DNA of 46,733 bases from Bacteroidota bacterium (GCA_023415545.1 JAEZKJ010000044.1:1-46733), one strand, 5' to 3'. Positions 18,283 through 27,104 are shown, counted from the stretch's first letter. Translations and numbers: made by a program. Notes: generated by a model not told the origin, from the letters alone.

Positions 18283-18972
18283 TTATGGTTTTAGCTTAGC
18301 TATCACAGTTTCATTACCTACTGTTTTCTGTCCCATTTTTACGCAAACCTCTGTTCCTATAGGGAGATATACGTCAACACGCGATCCAAACTTAATGAAA
18401 CCCATATGTTCATCGATGTAACACTCTTCACCAACTTCGGAATATGTTACAATTCTTCTTGCCATAGCACCGGCTATTTGTCTTGCCATGACTGTTTGAC
18501 CGGCAGGAGTCTCAATGACAATAGTCGATCTTTCATTCTCTGTGCTAGCTTTTGGTAACCAAGCTTTAAGGAATTTACCACTATGGTGAGCAACGTATTT
18601 TACAATACCATCAACCGGATACCAGTTTGCATGAACATTGACAACGCTCATGAAAATAGATATCATTAAACGGCGGTCATGGAAATATTCATGTTCCTCA
18701 ACTTCTTCTATTACAACAATTTTTCCATCGGCAGGTGCAACAACGATATTCTCAGTATCGTGTTCAAAAAGTCGTATTGGACAACGGAAGAAGTTTATCA
18801 TTAAAAGGTATACGATAGAACTTACAACAACCAAAAAGTAGGATGGAATTTTACTTTCAAATAACCAATAGATGAATGCATTCAAAGTAATAAGCAGAAA
18901 TGCACTTATTATTAATATACTTGTTCCTTCTCTATGTAGTCTTATTTTTTTTAATTTCTTTAGTCGGTTCAT
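18283..18972 (-). CDS. psd: Phosphatidylserine decarboxylase, short form
   Basis: Converts phosphatidylserine to phosphatidylethanolamine. This is the compact (about 230 aa) form. A hydrophobic hairpin (about 20-60) anchors it to the membrane, then come DGKIVVIEEVEE, a histidine-bearing VNVHANWYPVDG, and the self-cleavage site in FIKFGSRVDVY, where the Ser of FGS becomes the pyruvoyl group. I start it at the ATG at 18972 (MNRLKKLKK). A longer reading frame to 18999 would run over the -7 box at 18997-19004. It is the first gene of the psd-pssA-DUF4834 operon and divergent from dnaE. Confidence 0.94.
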   Translation of the reverse strand: MNRLKKLKKIRLHREGTSILIISAFLLITLNAFIYWLFESKIPSYFLVVVSSIVYLLMINFFRCPIRLFEHDTENIVVAPADGKIVVIEEVEEHEYFHDRRLMISIFMSVVNVHANWYPVDGIVKYVAHHSGKFLKAWLPKASTENERSTIVIETPAGQTVMARQIAGAMARRIVTYSEVGEECYIDEHMGFIKFGSRVDVYLPIGTEVCVKMGQKTVGNETVIAKLKP

Positions 18973-18996
18973 AATTTTGAGAGGCCTAATGTTACG

Positions 18997-19028
18997 CAAA
19001 AATATATTTAATTTAAAAGCTATGCAAA
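18997..19028 (-). promoter_or_regulatory. Promoter of psd-pssA-DUF4834 operon
   Basis: On the minus strand, TATTTTTG at 19004-18997 and TTTG at 19028-19025 are separated by 20 nt, a full match to the Bacteroidetes consensus. The psd ATG at 18972 is 24 bp downstream, which decides that start over the upstream in-frame ATG. Confidence 0.65.
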
Positions 19029-19109
19029 TAAAACGAATTGGAAATAGAACTTTACAACTCTTTTAAAAGAAAAAATACTTACTTTAATTGTTAATTAAAG
19101 ATTATTCTT

Positions 19110-19141
19110 TTTGCATCTTTTCTTAAAGCAGAGTATCTTTA
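19110..19141 (+). promoter_or_regulatory. Probable dnaE promoter
   Basis: TTTG at 19110-19113 and TATCTTTA at 19134-19141 have a 20-nt spacer. The last base departs from TAnnTTTG (A for G). Placement 31 bp before the dnaE ATG is right. Confidence 0.5.
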
Positions 19142-19172
19142 AACCAAGTTTCAAAAATTATGAGATAATATT

Positions 19173-22100
19173 ATGAAGGATTTTGTCCATTTACATGTTC
19201 ACACCCAATATTCAATACTTGATGGTCAAGCTTCTATCCCAAAGCTTGTTGACAAGGCTATTGCCAATGGAATGAAAGGAATAGCTGTAACCGATCATGG
19301 TGACATGTTTGGTATAAAAGAGTTCTTTAACTACGTAAATAAGAAGAATAGCGGTACAAATGGTGAGATTAAATCTCTGAAGAAAAAGATTGCTACATTA
19401 CAGGATAGTGGAGCAACACAATCAGAGATTGAGGAGGTGAGAGAGGCTATAAAAGCAGCAGAGAAAAAACTTTTTAAACCTATATTAGGTTGTGAAATGT
19501 ATGTTGCTCGGCGTCGTCTTTTCAATAAAGAGGGTAAACCCGATCAAAGTGGATATCATTTAATTGTACTGGCAAAGAATAAAAAAGGATATCATAATCT
19601 AATAAAACTTGTATCGAAAGCCTGGACAGAAGGTTTTTACATGCGTCCAAGAACCGATAGAGTAGAGTTAGAAAAATATAAAGAGGGTCTTATCGTCTGT
19701 TCAGCATGTTTGGCCGGTGAAATTCCTAGGAACATAAATGCAGGAAAGTTTGAAGAGGCTGAGGAGGCTATTGAATGGTATAAAAAGACATTTGGCGATG
19801 ATTTTTATCTAGAACTTCAAAGACATAAGGCTACTGTTACGCGTGCAAATCATGATGCATTTAGGTTACAGGAGAATGCCAATGCTAAAATCATTGAGTA
19901 TTCAAAGAAATATGGAGTCAAACTTATATGTACCAATGATGTTCACTTTGTTGATGAGGAGCATGCTGAGGCTCACGACCGTTTGATTTGTCTTAGTACA
20001 GGTAAAGATTTAGATGATCCTAACCGTATGATCTACTCTAAACAGGAGTGGATGAAGACAAAAGAGGAGATGAATGCACTATTTTCGGATATCCCTGAAG
20101 CGCTACAAAATAGTGCTGATATATGCGATAAAGTGGAATTCTACTCGATTGACCATGCACCTATCATGCCTACTTTCCAAATTCCTGAGGAGTTTGGTAC
20201 AGAGGAGGGATATAGGAAAAAATATTCCGAAAAAGATCTTTTCGATGAATTTACTCAAGATGAGAATGGAAATGTTGTTCTAAGTGAGGCTGCCGCAAAA
20301 GCTAAGATAGAGACACTTGGAGGATATGATAAACTTTATCGTATAAAACTCGAAGCCGACTATCTTGGAGAACTTGCTTTTATTGGCGCACGCAAACTTT
20401 ATGGCGAGGAACTTTCGGATGTAGTAACTGAACGAATAAAGTTCGAGCTTCATATTATGAAGACTATGGGTTTCCCCGGTTACTTCCTTATCGTACAGGA
20501 TTTTATTCGTGCTGCTCGTGAAGAGTTGGACGTATCGGTAGGTCCCGGACGTGGTTCGGCTGCCGGCTCTGCTGTGGCATATTGTTTGGGTATTACAAAG
20601 ATTGACCCTATAAAATATGACCTTCTTTTCGAGCGTTTCCTTAACCCCGATCGTATCTCTTTGCCCGATATCGACGTTGACTTTGATGATGATGGACGTG
20701 GCAGGGTGTTGAACTGGGTTACCGAGAAATATGGACAGGAGAAGGTGGCACATATCATTACTTATGGTACTATGGCTACTAAATCCTCTATAAAGGATGT
20801 TGCTCGTGTACAGAAACTTCCACTTTCGGAATCCGACAGACTTTGTAAACTTATACCTGATAAGATACCCGATAAAAAACTTAATCTAACAAATGCAATT
20901 GCATATGTAAAAGAGTTGCAGGCTGCCGAAGTATCACCTAACCCTATACTTCGTGATACTATCAAGTATGCTAAAATGCTTGAAGGTAATGTGCGTAATA
21001 CCGGAGTGCATGCCTGCGGAACAATTATTTGTCGTGATGATATTACCGACTGGGTACCTGTAAGTACTGCAGATGATAAGGAGACAGGCGAAAAGATGCT
21101 TGTAACTCAATATGAAGGTAGTGTCATCGAAGATACAGGTTTGATAAAGATGGACTTCTTGGGCCTAAAAACCCTTTCTATTATTAAGGAGGCTGTCGAG
21201 AATGTTAAACGTAGTAAGGGTATAGTTATCGATATAGATAATGTTGATATTGAAGATCCTGCTACTTACGAGCTTTATAGTGAAGGACGTACTGTAGGAA
21301 CATTTCAGTTCGAATCAGCCGGTATGCAGAAATATCTTCGCGAACTTAATCCTACTACTTTCGAGGATTTGATTGCGATGAATGCACTCTATCGTCCGGG
21401 TCCAATGGATTATATTCCCGATTTCATCGATAGAAAGAACGGACGTAAGCCAATAGAGTATGATTTGGGAGTGATGGAGCAATACCTTAAAGATACTTAT
21501 GGTATTACTGTATATCAGGAGCAGGTGATGCTTTTGTCGCGCCTATTGGCTGGTTTTACTCGTGGCGAATCTGATGCATTGCGTAAGGCAATGGGAAAAA
21601 AACTTCGTGATAAGCTTGATCAGATGAAGCCTAAGTTCATTGAAGGAGGTCAAAAGAAAGGACACAATCCTACAGTGCTTGAAAAGATATGGACTGACTG
21701 GGAAAAATTTGCATCATATGCCTTCAATAAGTCGCATGCTACATGTTACTCTTGGGTGGCTTACCAAACTGCATATTTAAAGGCTAACTATCCATCGGAA
21801 TATATGGCTGCTACAATGAGCCGTAATATTGCGAGTATCACTGATATCACTAAGTTGATGGATGAGTGTAAAGCTACGGGAATACGTACACTTGGTCCGG
21901 ATATAAATGAAAGTTGGCATAAGTTTGCTGTAAACCATCGTGGTGATATACGTTTTGGTCTTGGAGCTATTAAGGGAGTAGGTGATGCTGCTGTTCAGAG
22001 TATTCTTGACGAGCGTGAGAAAAATGGACCATATACTAATATATTTGATTTTGTACAACGAGTAAACTTGTCGGCTTGTAACCGAAAGAACATTGAAAAC

Positions 22101-22958
22101 CTTGCTCTTGCAGGTGCTTTCGATAGTTTTTCAGAGATAAAGAGAGAAGATTTCTTTGAGATTAATTCTAAAGGTGAAAGCTTTTCGGAAATCCTCGTCA
22201 GATATGGCAACAAATATCAAATGGATAAATCGGCTGCTATAAACTCACTGTTTGGTGGCGATAATATGATAGAGGTTGCTACACCCGATATTGTTCCCGC
22301 TGCACCATGGAGTGAACTTGAGAAGTTAAACAGAGAGAGGGAGTTGGTTGGTATATATTTATCAGCTCATCCACTTGATGAATATGGTGTCATTCTTGAA
22401 AATGTATGTAATGTTTCAATGCTTGAGCTCTCGGATCTTACTCCTCTTCAAAACAGAGATTTAGTAATGGGAGGAATAGTTACTGCCGTACGTGAGGGAC
22501 AAACCAAAACAGGAAAACCTTATGGTATAGCTAAGGTGGAGGATTATTCGGGCTCCTATGAATTTGCTTTTTTTGGAACAGAGTGGATAGATAAAAGGAA
22601 CTTTTTTATGGTAGGTATGTTCCTTTACTTAAAAGGTAAATGTCAACCTAAGCAGTGGAAACAAGATGAGTGGGAAGTTAAAGTAAACAGCATTGAGTTA
22701 CTCTCAGAGGTAAAAGATAAACTTATTGATAAAATAACTATTAATGCACCGCTATCATCCGTGGATGATGAGTTGATAACAGATTTTCTATCTATTGTTA
22801 AAGACCATCCTGGAAGAGCTGAATTGTGCTTCATTGTTCATGACGAAGATGGAGAGATGCATGTAAATCTTACGTCGAAAACAATGAAAATTGAAGTTGA
22901 TAAAACTGTAATGAATTATATTAAAAGTCAGCCTCAATTGTCCTTTAAAATAAATTAG
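19173..22958 (+). CDS. dnaE: DNA polymerase III subunit alpha
   Basis: Replicative polymerase, 1261 aa, of the DnaE1 type. The N-terminal PHP domain begins HLHVHTQYSILDGQ and continues through VTDHGDMFG. The palm has GPGRGSAAGSAVAYCLG and the catalytic PDIDVDFDD around residues 497-504. The fingers/beta-binding region has MDFLGLKTLSII, ALYRPGPMDYIPDFI and SYAFNKSHATCYSWVAYQTAYLKA. A helix-hairpin-helix (FGLGAIKGVGDAAV) and an OB fold (GGIVTAVREGQTKTGKPYGIAKVED) follow. The domain order and length are normal. trxA follows but has its own promoter overlapping the dnaE 3' end. Confidence 0.98.
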   Translation: MKDFVHLHVHTQYSILDGQASIPKLVDKAIANGMKGIAVTDHGDMFGIKEFFNYVNKKNSGTNGEIKSLKKKIATLQDSGATQSEIEEVREAIKAAEKKLFKPILGCEMYVARRRLFNKEGKPDQSGYHLIVLAKNKKGYHNLIKLVSKAWTEGFYMRPRTDRVELEKYKEGLIVCSACLAGEIPRNINAGKFEEAEEAIEWYKKTFGDDFYLELQRHKATVTRANHDAFRLQENANAKIIEYSKKYGVKLICTNDVHFVDEEHAEAHDRLICLSTGKDLDDPNRMIYSKQEWMKTKEEMNALFSDIPEALQNSADICDKVEFYSIDHAPIMPTFQIPEEFGTEEGYRKKYSEKDLFDEFTQDENGNVVLSEAAAKAKIETLGGYDKLYRIKLEADYLGELAFIGARKLYGEELSDVVTERIKFELHIMKTMGFPGYFLIVQDFIRAAREELDVSVGPGRGSAAGSAVAYCLGITKIDPIKYDLLFERFLNPDRISLPDIDVDFDDDGRGRVLNWVTEKYGQEKVAHIITYGTMATKSSIKDVARVQKLPLSESDRLCKLIPDKIPDKKLNLTNAIAYVKELQAAEVSPNPILRDTIKYAKMLEGNVRNTGVHACGTIICRDDITDWVPVSTADDKETGEKMLVTQYEGSVIEDTGLIKMDFLGLKTLSIIKEAVENVKRSKGIVIDIDNVDIEDPATYELYSEGRTVGTFQFESAGMQKYLRELNPTTFEDLIAMNALYRPGPMDYIPDFIDRKNGRKPIEYDLGVMEQYLKDTYGITVYQEQVMLLSRLLAGFTRGESDALRKAMGKKLRDKLDQMKPKFIEGGQKKGHNPTVLEKIWTDWEKFASYAFNKSHATCYSWVAYQTAYLKANYPSEYMAATMSRNIASITDITKLMDECKATGIRTLGPDINESWHKFAVNHRGDIRFGLGAIKGVGDAAVQSILDEREKNGPYTNIFDFVQRVNLSACNRKNIENLALAGAFDSFSEIKREDFFEINSKGESFSEILVRYGNKYQMDKSAAINSLFGGDNMIEVATPDIVPAAPWSELEKLNRERELVGIYLSAHPLDEYGVILENVCNVSMLELSDLTPLQNRDLVMGGIVTAVREGQTKTGKPYGIAKVEDYSGSYEFAFFGTEWIDKRNFFMVGMFLYLKGKCQPKQWKQDEWEVKVNSIELLSEVKDKLIDKITINAPLSSVDDELITDFLSIVKDHPGRAELCFIVHDEDGEMHVNLTSKTMKIEVDKTVMNYIKSQPQLSFKIN

Positions 22959-22966
22959 TATATTTG
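22938..22966 (+). promoter_or_regulatory. trxA promoter overlapping the dnaE stop
   Basis: TTG at 22938-22940 and TATATTTG at 22959-22966 with an 18-nt spacer. The -33 element is inside dnaE codons, and the -7 box begins one base after the dnaE stop. Confidence 0.6.
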
Positions 22967-23009
22967 CAAATAGGTAATTAGTTTTAAAAATATTAATAAT
23001 TATATAGAG

Positions 23010-23324
23010 ATGGCACTAGAAATAACTGATAACAATTTTGAAAGTATATTGGCTGAAAACAAGCCTTTAGTATTGGACTTTTGGGCATCATGGTGTGGCC
23101 CATGTAAGAAAATAGCTCCAGATATTGAAGCATTAGCTGAAGAATACAAAGATCAAGTTAATGTTGGTAAGTGTGATGTTGATGACAATGATGAGCTAAC
23201 CGGCAAGTTCGGAGTTCGTAATATCCCTACAGTGCTTTTTATTAAGAATGGTGAAGTTGTTGACAAACAAGTTGGTGCAGCTTCAAAAGCACAATTAGAG
23301 GAAAAACTTAAGAACTTATTATAA
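23010..23324 (+). CDS. trxA: Thioredoxin
   Basis: A 104-aa single-domain cytoplasmic thioredoxin without signal peptide. The active site WASWCGPCKK gives redox cysteines 29 and 32, and the cis-proline is in VRNIPTVLFIKNGE. It reduces protein disulfides such as that of ribonucleotide reductase. It shares a transcript with the small acidic protein gene 33 bp downstream. The dnaE-trxA order is, to my knowledge, common in Bacteroidales. Confidence 0.97.
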   Translation: MALEITDNNFESILAENKPLVLDFWASWCGPCKKIAPDIEALAEEYKDQVNVGKCDVDDNDELTGKFGVRNIPTVLFIKNGEVVDKQVGAASKAQLEEKLKNLL

Positions 23325-23357
23325 TCAACAATTTATTAACCCATTAATTTATTAAGT

Positions 23358-23693
23358 ATGGGACAAGAAGACGATTTTCTATTAGAAGCTGAAGATGACG
23401 AAAAAACTATTGAGTTTATCAAAGCTTATCTTCCTCAAGATCTAAAGGATAAATTTACTGACGATGACCTTTATTACATGCTCGATGTGATTGTTGACTA
23501 TTATACTACAAGTGGTTGTCTTGATGCTGAACCTGATAAAGAGGGTTACATAACTATAGATCAAGATGCGATTGTGGATTACATAGTTAAAGAGGCAAAG
23601 AAAGATGGAATGGGTCCATATCAAGCTGAAGATGTTCTATTTGTCGTTCAGGGAGAGATGGAATATGGAAATTCTATTGGTCAAGTGGAATAA
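23358..23693 (+). CDS. Small acidic protein of unknown function, downstream of trxA
   Basis: I do not recognise a family. The 111-aa protein is very acidic: the first 40 residues include EDDFLLEAEDDEKTIEF and FTDDDLYYMLD. It is likely all-helical and has no signal peptide or membrane segment. A second patch, DEPDKEGYITIDQDAIVDYIVKEAKK, resembles a small winged or helical module. It lies 33 bp after trxA with no terminator between, so the two are probably co-expressed. It ends before a perfect 20-bp inverted repeat. Codon use looks like its neighbours. A role with thioredoxin is only suggested by position. Confidence 0.85.
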   Translation: MGQEDDFLLEAEDDEKTIEFIKAYLPQDLKDKFTDDDLYYMLDVIVDYYTTSGCLDAEPDKEGYITIDQDAIVDYIVKEAKKDGMGPYQAEDVLFVVQGEMEYGNSIGQVE

Positions 23694-23740
23694 TTAAAAA
23701 TACTTGGTCTTTATAATTTTATGGGATATCAAAAATATCT

Positions 23741-23785
23741 ATATAAAAATGGGATGATTAAATTATAATCATCCCATTTTTATAT
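23741..23785. terminator. Perfect 20-bp inverted repeat, bidirectional terminator
   Basis: Positions 23741-23760 and 23766-23785 are exact reverse complements around AATTA. Each arm contains an A5 or T5 run beside GGGATGATTA, so both strands end in a T run after a GC-containing stem. It separates the trxA unit (+) from the aroA operon (-). Confidence 0.85.
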
Positions 23786-23798
23786 CCTCTATACTGGA

Positions 23799-24023
23799 TT
23801 ATTTTGTTATTCCACTCACGGAGAGGAAGAAGAAAATACCGGTAGCTATCATCAAGAGACCAAATAAAGCATAGAACCATCTAGCTCGTTTTCTTCCTGC
23901 ACTCTTAACAATAAATTCAGAGTTATGCGAGTTAAAAAACCAGTCCCAGTTAAATATGGCAGCTAAAAGTGATAAAAGTCCAACTATCACAAAAATCCCT
24001 TGAAGAAAATAGTGCATTCCCAT
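23799..24023 (-). CDS. Small two-helix membrane protein resembling Imm17
   Basis: A 74-aa protein with two hydrophobic segments (about 5-25 and 50-70) joined by a loop with FNWDWFFNSHNSEFIVKSAGRKRARW. This pattern matches what I recall of proteins annotated as the immunity 17 (Imm17) family, common in Bacteroidales. Imm17 was defined from predicted contact-dependent toxin systems, but here there is no toxin nearby and the gene is the last of a housekeeping operon, 10 bp after tsaE. I would treat it as a conserved membrane protein rather than a proven immunity protein. Confidence 0.75.
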   Translation of the reverse strand: MGMHYFLQGIFVIVGLLSLLAAIFNWDWFFNSHNSEFIVKSAGRKRARWFYALFGLLMIATGIFFFLSVSGITK

Positions 24024-24033
24024 TTCTGTACTG

Positions 24034-24453
24034 TTATGCGTCGAATTTTATAGTACGAGTACCATCTTCATTTTCATCGATATATACTTTCAAAGCATCA
24101 CCAGGAAGCAATTCTTCTACAAGTTCAGGCCATTCAATAAAACACAAAGCGCCACTATAGAAATAGTCTTCGTATCCCATGTCATAAACCTCATCGAGTT
24201 TTTTTATTCTATAGAAATCGAAGTGATAAATTAACTCTCCATTATCCTCTGATCTATATTCATTTACAATAGCAAAAGTTGGTGAGTTGATCACATCTGT
24301 AACTCCTAACTCCTCACAAAGAGCTTTGATAAAGGTAGTTTTTCCTGCTCCCATTTTCCCATAAAAAGCGAAGACAGTATTGTCTCCCATGGCAGAAATA
24401 AACTCTTTAGCCACCTCATGGATGTTATCCAATGAATTAATTTTTATCTCCAT
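24034..24453 (-). CDS. tsaE: tRNA threonylcarbamoyladenosine biosynthesis ATPase TsaE
   Basis: ATPase that works with TsaD and TsaB to place t6A at position 37 of ANN-decoding tRNAs. The Walker A GKMGAGKTT is at 32-40, followed by the family motif SPTFAIVNEY, HFDFYRI and the C-terminal CFIEWPE. The length of 139 aa is typical. It is 12 bp after the ABC permease gene in the aroA operon. tsaD and tsaB are not in the window. Confidence 0.96.
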   Translation of the reverse strand: MEIKINSLDNIHEVAKEFISAMGDNTVFAFYGKMGAGKTTFIKALCEELGVTDVINSPTFAIVNEYRSEDNGELIYHFDFYRIKKLDEVYDMGYEDYFYSGALCFIEWPELVEELLPGDALKVYIDENEDGTRTIKFDA

Positions 24454-24465
24454 ATTGTTTTAAAT

Positions 24466-25290
24466 TTAATTTCGTGAAATTATTGTTTTAATGCTCTTCC
24501 CAATTCTACACATTACATAGATAAGTATTGAGAAGAAAATGATTGATGCACCCGATGGTACTTGTAGAAAATAAGATATCAACAAACCACCAAAACAGCC
24601 CAAATAACCAATGGCAATCGATAGCCATATCATCTTTTTATAACTATGTGTGAATATATTAGCCGTAATCTGTGGAATAGTGAGGAGTGATAGAGCAAGA
24701 ACAATGCCAATCATTCGCAAACATGCCACAATAGTCAGAGCAATAAATGCCATCATAATATATTCAAAAAATAGAACAGGTAGGCGTTGTGAACGAGCAA
24801 ACTCCCTATCAAAAGAAATATATACTATAGGGTGGAAAAACATTATAAAGAATATAGACACAACGACTGATACTATAGCAAGGAAAAATATATCAGCTGT
24901 AGTTATGGTAAGTATGTTACCAAATAGAAATGCTGACAGGTCGGGTGTAAAACCTGGAGCAAGGAAACTGAATATTATACCTATAGCCATTCCGAAGGTC
25001 CAAAACAGTGCTATTGCGGAATCTTCACGTACATCATTTCGTTTGCTTAACCATTCTACACCTAAAGCAGAAAATATTGAGAATATAGCAGCCGAGATAA
25101 TAGGTGAAAAGCCAAAAAACAGCCCTATACCAATTCCTCCAAAGGAGGCATGGGTAATGCCTCCACTAATGAAAACAAGACGTTTAGTAACGATGTATGT
25201 TCCCACTACTCCACAAGCAATGCTGGCAAAAAGGCTTCCCAGCAGTGCATTACGGAAAAAGGCATAATTTAGAAGTTCAATTAAATCCAT
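24466..25290 (-). CDS. Metal ABC transporter permease (ABC-3/ZnuB family)
   Basis: An integral membrane permease of the ABC-3 family that moves zinc, manganese or iron. About eight hydrophobic segments fill the 274 aa. Family signatures include GTYIVTKRLVFISGGITHASFGGIGIG near residue 30 and ALTIVACLRMIGIVLALSLLTIPQITANIF near 190. No ATP-binding protein or metal-binding lipoprotein gene accompanies it; it sits instead between a 138-aa membrane protein and tsaE in the aroA operon. Its partners must be elsewhere. Metal specificity cannot be read from sequence. Confidence 0.92.
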   Translation of the reverse strand: MDLIELLNYAFFRNALLGSLFASIACGVVGTYIVTKRLVFISGGITHASFGGIGIGLFFGFSPIISAAIFSIFSALGVEWLSKRNDVREDSAIALFWTFGMAIGIIFSFLAPGFTPDLSAFLFGNILTITTADIFFLAIVSVVVSIFFIMFFHPIVYISFDREFARSQRLPVLFFEYIMMAFIALTIVACLRMIGIVLALSLLTIPQITANIFTHSYKKMIWLSIAIGYLGCFGGLLISYFLQVPSGASIIFFSILIYVMCRIGKSIKTIISRN

Positions 25291-25304
25291 TATTCTTCTC
25301 TCTG

Positions 25305-25721
25305 TTATATTCTTCTTTCACCGACAATTAAGAAGAGTTCATCTTTCAATTCATCAGGTATCTCTATCTCTCGAAGTTGAAGGCTTCTTGCCCATCCGGC
25401 AACCTCTTCTTCTTTACAAGTATACATAATTTCTCGGAACTCATCAATCTCATCGTTGTTATATTTATCCGAGGGACGACCTTTAAAGCGATCCAGGTCC
25501 TCATCATCATAATATTCTATATCTTTACTTACTGCTGCAAGAAGACTCTCTTTTTCACATATCTCATGTTGTCCACAACAATCTGACTCAACTTCCACTA
25601 CTTCAGGAACTTTGTCAATTTCACCTTTTGCAATCTTTTTATTTATTATTCTATATCTTGTCCATCCCACAATCATTGCAATGGTTGTGATAACAACAAA
25701 CGAAATAATCAGTATCCACAT
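25305..25721 (-). CDS. Membrane-anchored acidic protein of unknown function
   Basis: I cannot name this 138-aa protein. It has an N-terminal transmembrane helix (about 1-20) followed by a basic stretch (RYRIINKKIAKGE). The soluble part contains a Cys-Cys pair with a nearby CxxxxxxC-like arrangement (DCCGQHEICEKES), an acidic stretch DIEYYDDEDLDRFKGR and a C-terminal helix with REIEIPDELKDELFLIVGERR. The cysteines suggest metal binding, and the next gene is a metal permease 14 bp away, but that link is speculation. It starts 15 bp after aroA in the same operon. Confidence 0.8.
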   Translation of the reverse strand: MWILIISFVVITTIAMIVGWTRYRIINKKIAKGEIDKVPEVVEVESDCCGQHEICEKESLLAAVSKDIEYYDDEDLDRFKGRPSDKYNNDEIDEFREIMYTCKEEEVAGWARSLQLREIEIPDELKDELFLIVGERRI

Positions 25722-25736
25722 ATTATATAATTCAAT

Positions 25737-26963
25737 CTATTCAATAATAAAACCTGCTTCTTTTAAATCTTCAAAATATCTTGGGTATGACTTTGATACC
25801 ACTTCAGGATTATTAATCACGATTTCATCGAATAAAAGAGCTGCCGGTGCGAAAGCCATTGCCATTCTATGATCTTCGTAAGTATCTATTGGCTCCAATG
25901 TTGGTTCTATATGTTCTCCATCCCACCATAAAATTGAGTCCTCGGCATCGTGAATAACATATCCCAATTTTCTCATCTCCTTTTTCAACGCCTCAATTCT
26001 ATCGGTCTCCTTAATCTTAAGTGATTGAAGTCCAGTAAAACGGAATGGAATATTCAACAACGAACAGGTAACAACAAATGTTTGAGCAAGGTCAGGTTGA
26101 TTAACGAAGTCGTAATTAAACTCTTTTACATAATCTCCCTGTTTAACTATTGTAACCGACTCTTCTGCATACTCTGTTTTTACACCTAAACGTTCAAAAA
26201 GTTCAGCTACTTTGCTATCCCCTTGCAAGCTATTTGCAAAAAGCTTAGGCATAATAACTTTAGCTTTTGTGGATAAGGCAGCAATTTGATACCAATATGA
26301 TGCAGCACTCCAATCATTTTCAATATAGTAAGGCATAGATTTGTATTGAGAGTTCTTAATGATAATGCTATTATTATCTTTCCAATCTATTCTTGCTCCG
26401 AATTGTTTCATCAACTCCATTGTAAGATTAATATATGGCCTTGATATCACTTCACCCGTAAGATTCAACTCTAATCCATTGGCAAGTGTTGCTCCAATCA
26501 TCATTAAGGCAGAAATGTATTGTGAGCTTACACTTCCTGGAATATTAATGGATGAACCAGTCAATAATTTGCCTTTTATTTTTAACGGAGGATACCCTTC
26601 TTCATTAATATATGTTATATCAGCTCCAAGTGATCTTAATGCTTCGACAAGAATTTTTATAGGACGCTTTTTCATCCTTTCGGAACCTGTAATGATTTTC
26701 TCGCTACAAGGTAATACCGAAAGATAAGCAGTAAGGAAACGCATAGCAGTTCCGGCTGCCATAATATCTATCTCCTGGCTATTTTTATTCTCTAAAGCTT
26801 TTACCATCACTTTGGTATCATCGCATTCTGAAAGATTATCGGGATATGATGTTGACAAAGAGAGAGCATTAATAATCAGTGCTCTATTGCTAATGCTCTT
26901 TGATGCTGGTAACACAATAGTGGCATCAACAGTTTGTGGAGCTTTTATCTTTATTTGCGTCAT
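25737..26963 (-). CDS. aroA: 3-phosphoshikimate 1-carboxyvinyltransferase (EPSP synthase)
   Basis: Joins shikimate-3-phosphate and phosphoenolpyruvate in the aromatic amino acid pathway. The 408-aa protein shows the substrate-binding LPASKSISNRALI near the N-terminus, AGTAMRFLTAYLS (variant of the GNAGTA region), SSQYISALMMIGA, and the C-terminal KETDRIEALKKEMRKLG and YEDHRMAMAFAPAAL. At 408 aa it is shorter than the enterobacterial enzyme, as is usual in this phylum. It heads a five-gene minus-strand operon with intergenic gaps of 10-15 bp. No other aro gene is present. Confidence 0.96.
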   Translation of the reverse strand: MTQIKIKAPQTVDATIVLPASKSISNRALIINALSLSTSYPDNLSECDDTKVMVKALENKNSQEIDIMAAGTAMRFLTAYLSVLPCSEKIITGSERMKKRPIKILVEALRSLGADITYINEEGYPPLKIKGKLLTGSSINIPGSVSSQYISALMMIGATLANGLELNLTGEVISRPYINLTMELMKQFGARIDWKDNNSIIIKNSQYKSMPYYIENDWSAASYWYQIAALSTKAKVIMPKLFANSLQGDSKVAELFERLGVKTEYAEESVTIVKQGDYVKEFNYDFVNQPDLAQTFVVTCSLLNIPFRFTGLQSLKIKETDRIEALKKEMRKLGYVIHDAEDSILWWDGEHIEPTLEPIDTYEDHRMAMAFAPAALLFDEIVINNPEVVSKSYPRYFEDLKEAGFIIE

Positions 26964-26985
26964 ATAAGGATAGTTTATATTGATG

Positions 26986-26993
26986 CAAATTTA
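26986..26993 (-). promoter_or_regulatory. -7 box of the aroA operon
   Basis: Minus-strand TAAATTTG, a full match to TAnnTTTG, 22 bp before the aroA start. The -33 region coincides with the palindrome at 27001-27014 and has no TTG. Confidence 0.5.
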
Positions 26994-27000
26994 CTAAAAA

Positions 27001-27014
27001 AGAGTATATACTCT
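27001..27014. repeat. 14-bp palindrome upstream of aroA, possible operator
   Basis: A perfect palindrome (AGAGTATATACTCT) lies 8 bp upstream of the aroA -7 box, where a repressor or activator could sit. The divergent antiporter promoter is 83 bp away. AT-rich palindromes of this size arise by chance, so this is tentative. Confidence 0.3.
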
Positions 27015-27096
27015 ATTTTATCTCTTTTAATAAATAACAAATTCCGAGTAACTCAACAAAAGGGTGATTAAAAGTAAAAAGGAAACAAAAAATATT

Positions 27097-27104
27097 TATT
27101 TTTG
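27097..27104 (+). promoter_or_regulatory. -7 box of the antiporter gene
   Basis: TATTTTTG matches TAnnTTTG and lies 28 bp before the ATG at 27133. It is inside the longer reading frame that would open at GTG 27064, which argues for the downstream start. Confidence 0.5.

Noticed and set aside
18973..18999. Upstream ATG extension of psd (9 residues)
   Set aside because: Its start overlaps the -7 box of a well-spaced promoter, so the mRNA would begin inside or after it.
20280..20758. Minus-strand reading frames within dnaE
   Set aside because: They are antisense shadows of conserved dnaE codons, with no family resemblance or promoter.
23799..24023. Toxin-immunity module
   Set aside because: No toxin, secretion or polymorphic-toxin gene lies within the window near this protein, and its operon is housekeeping.
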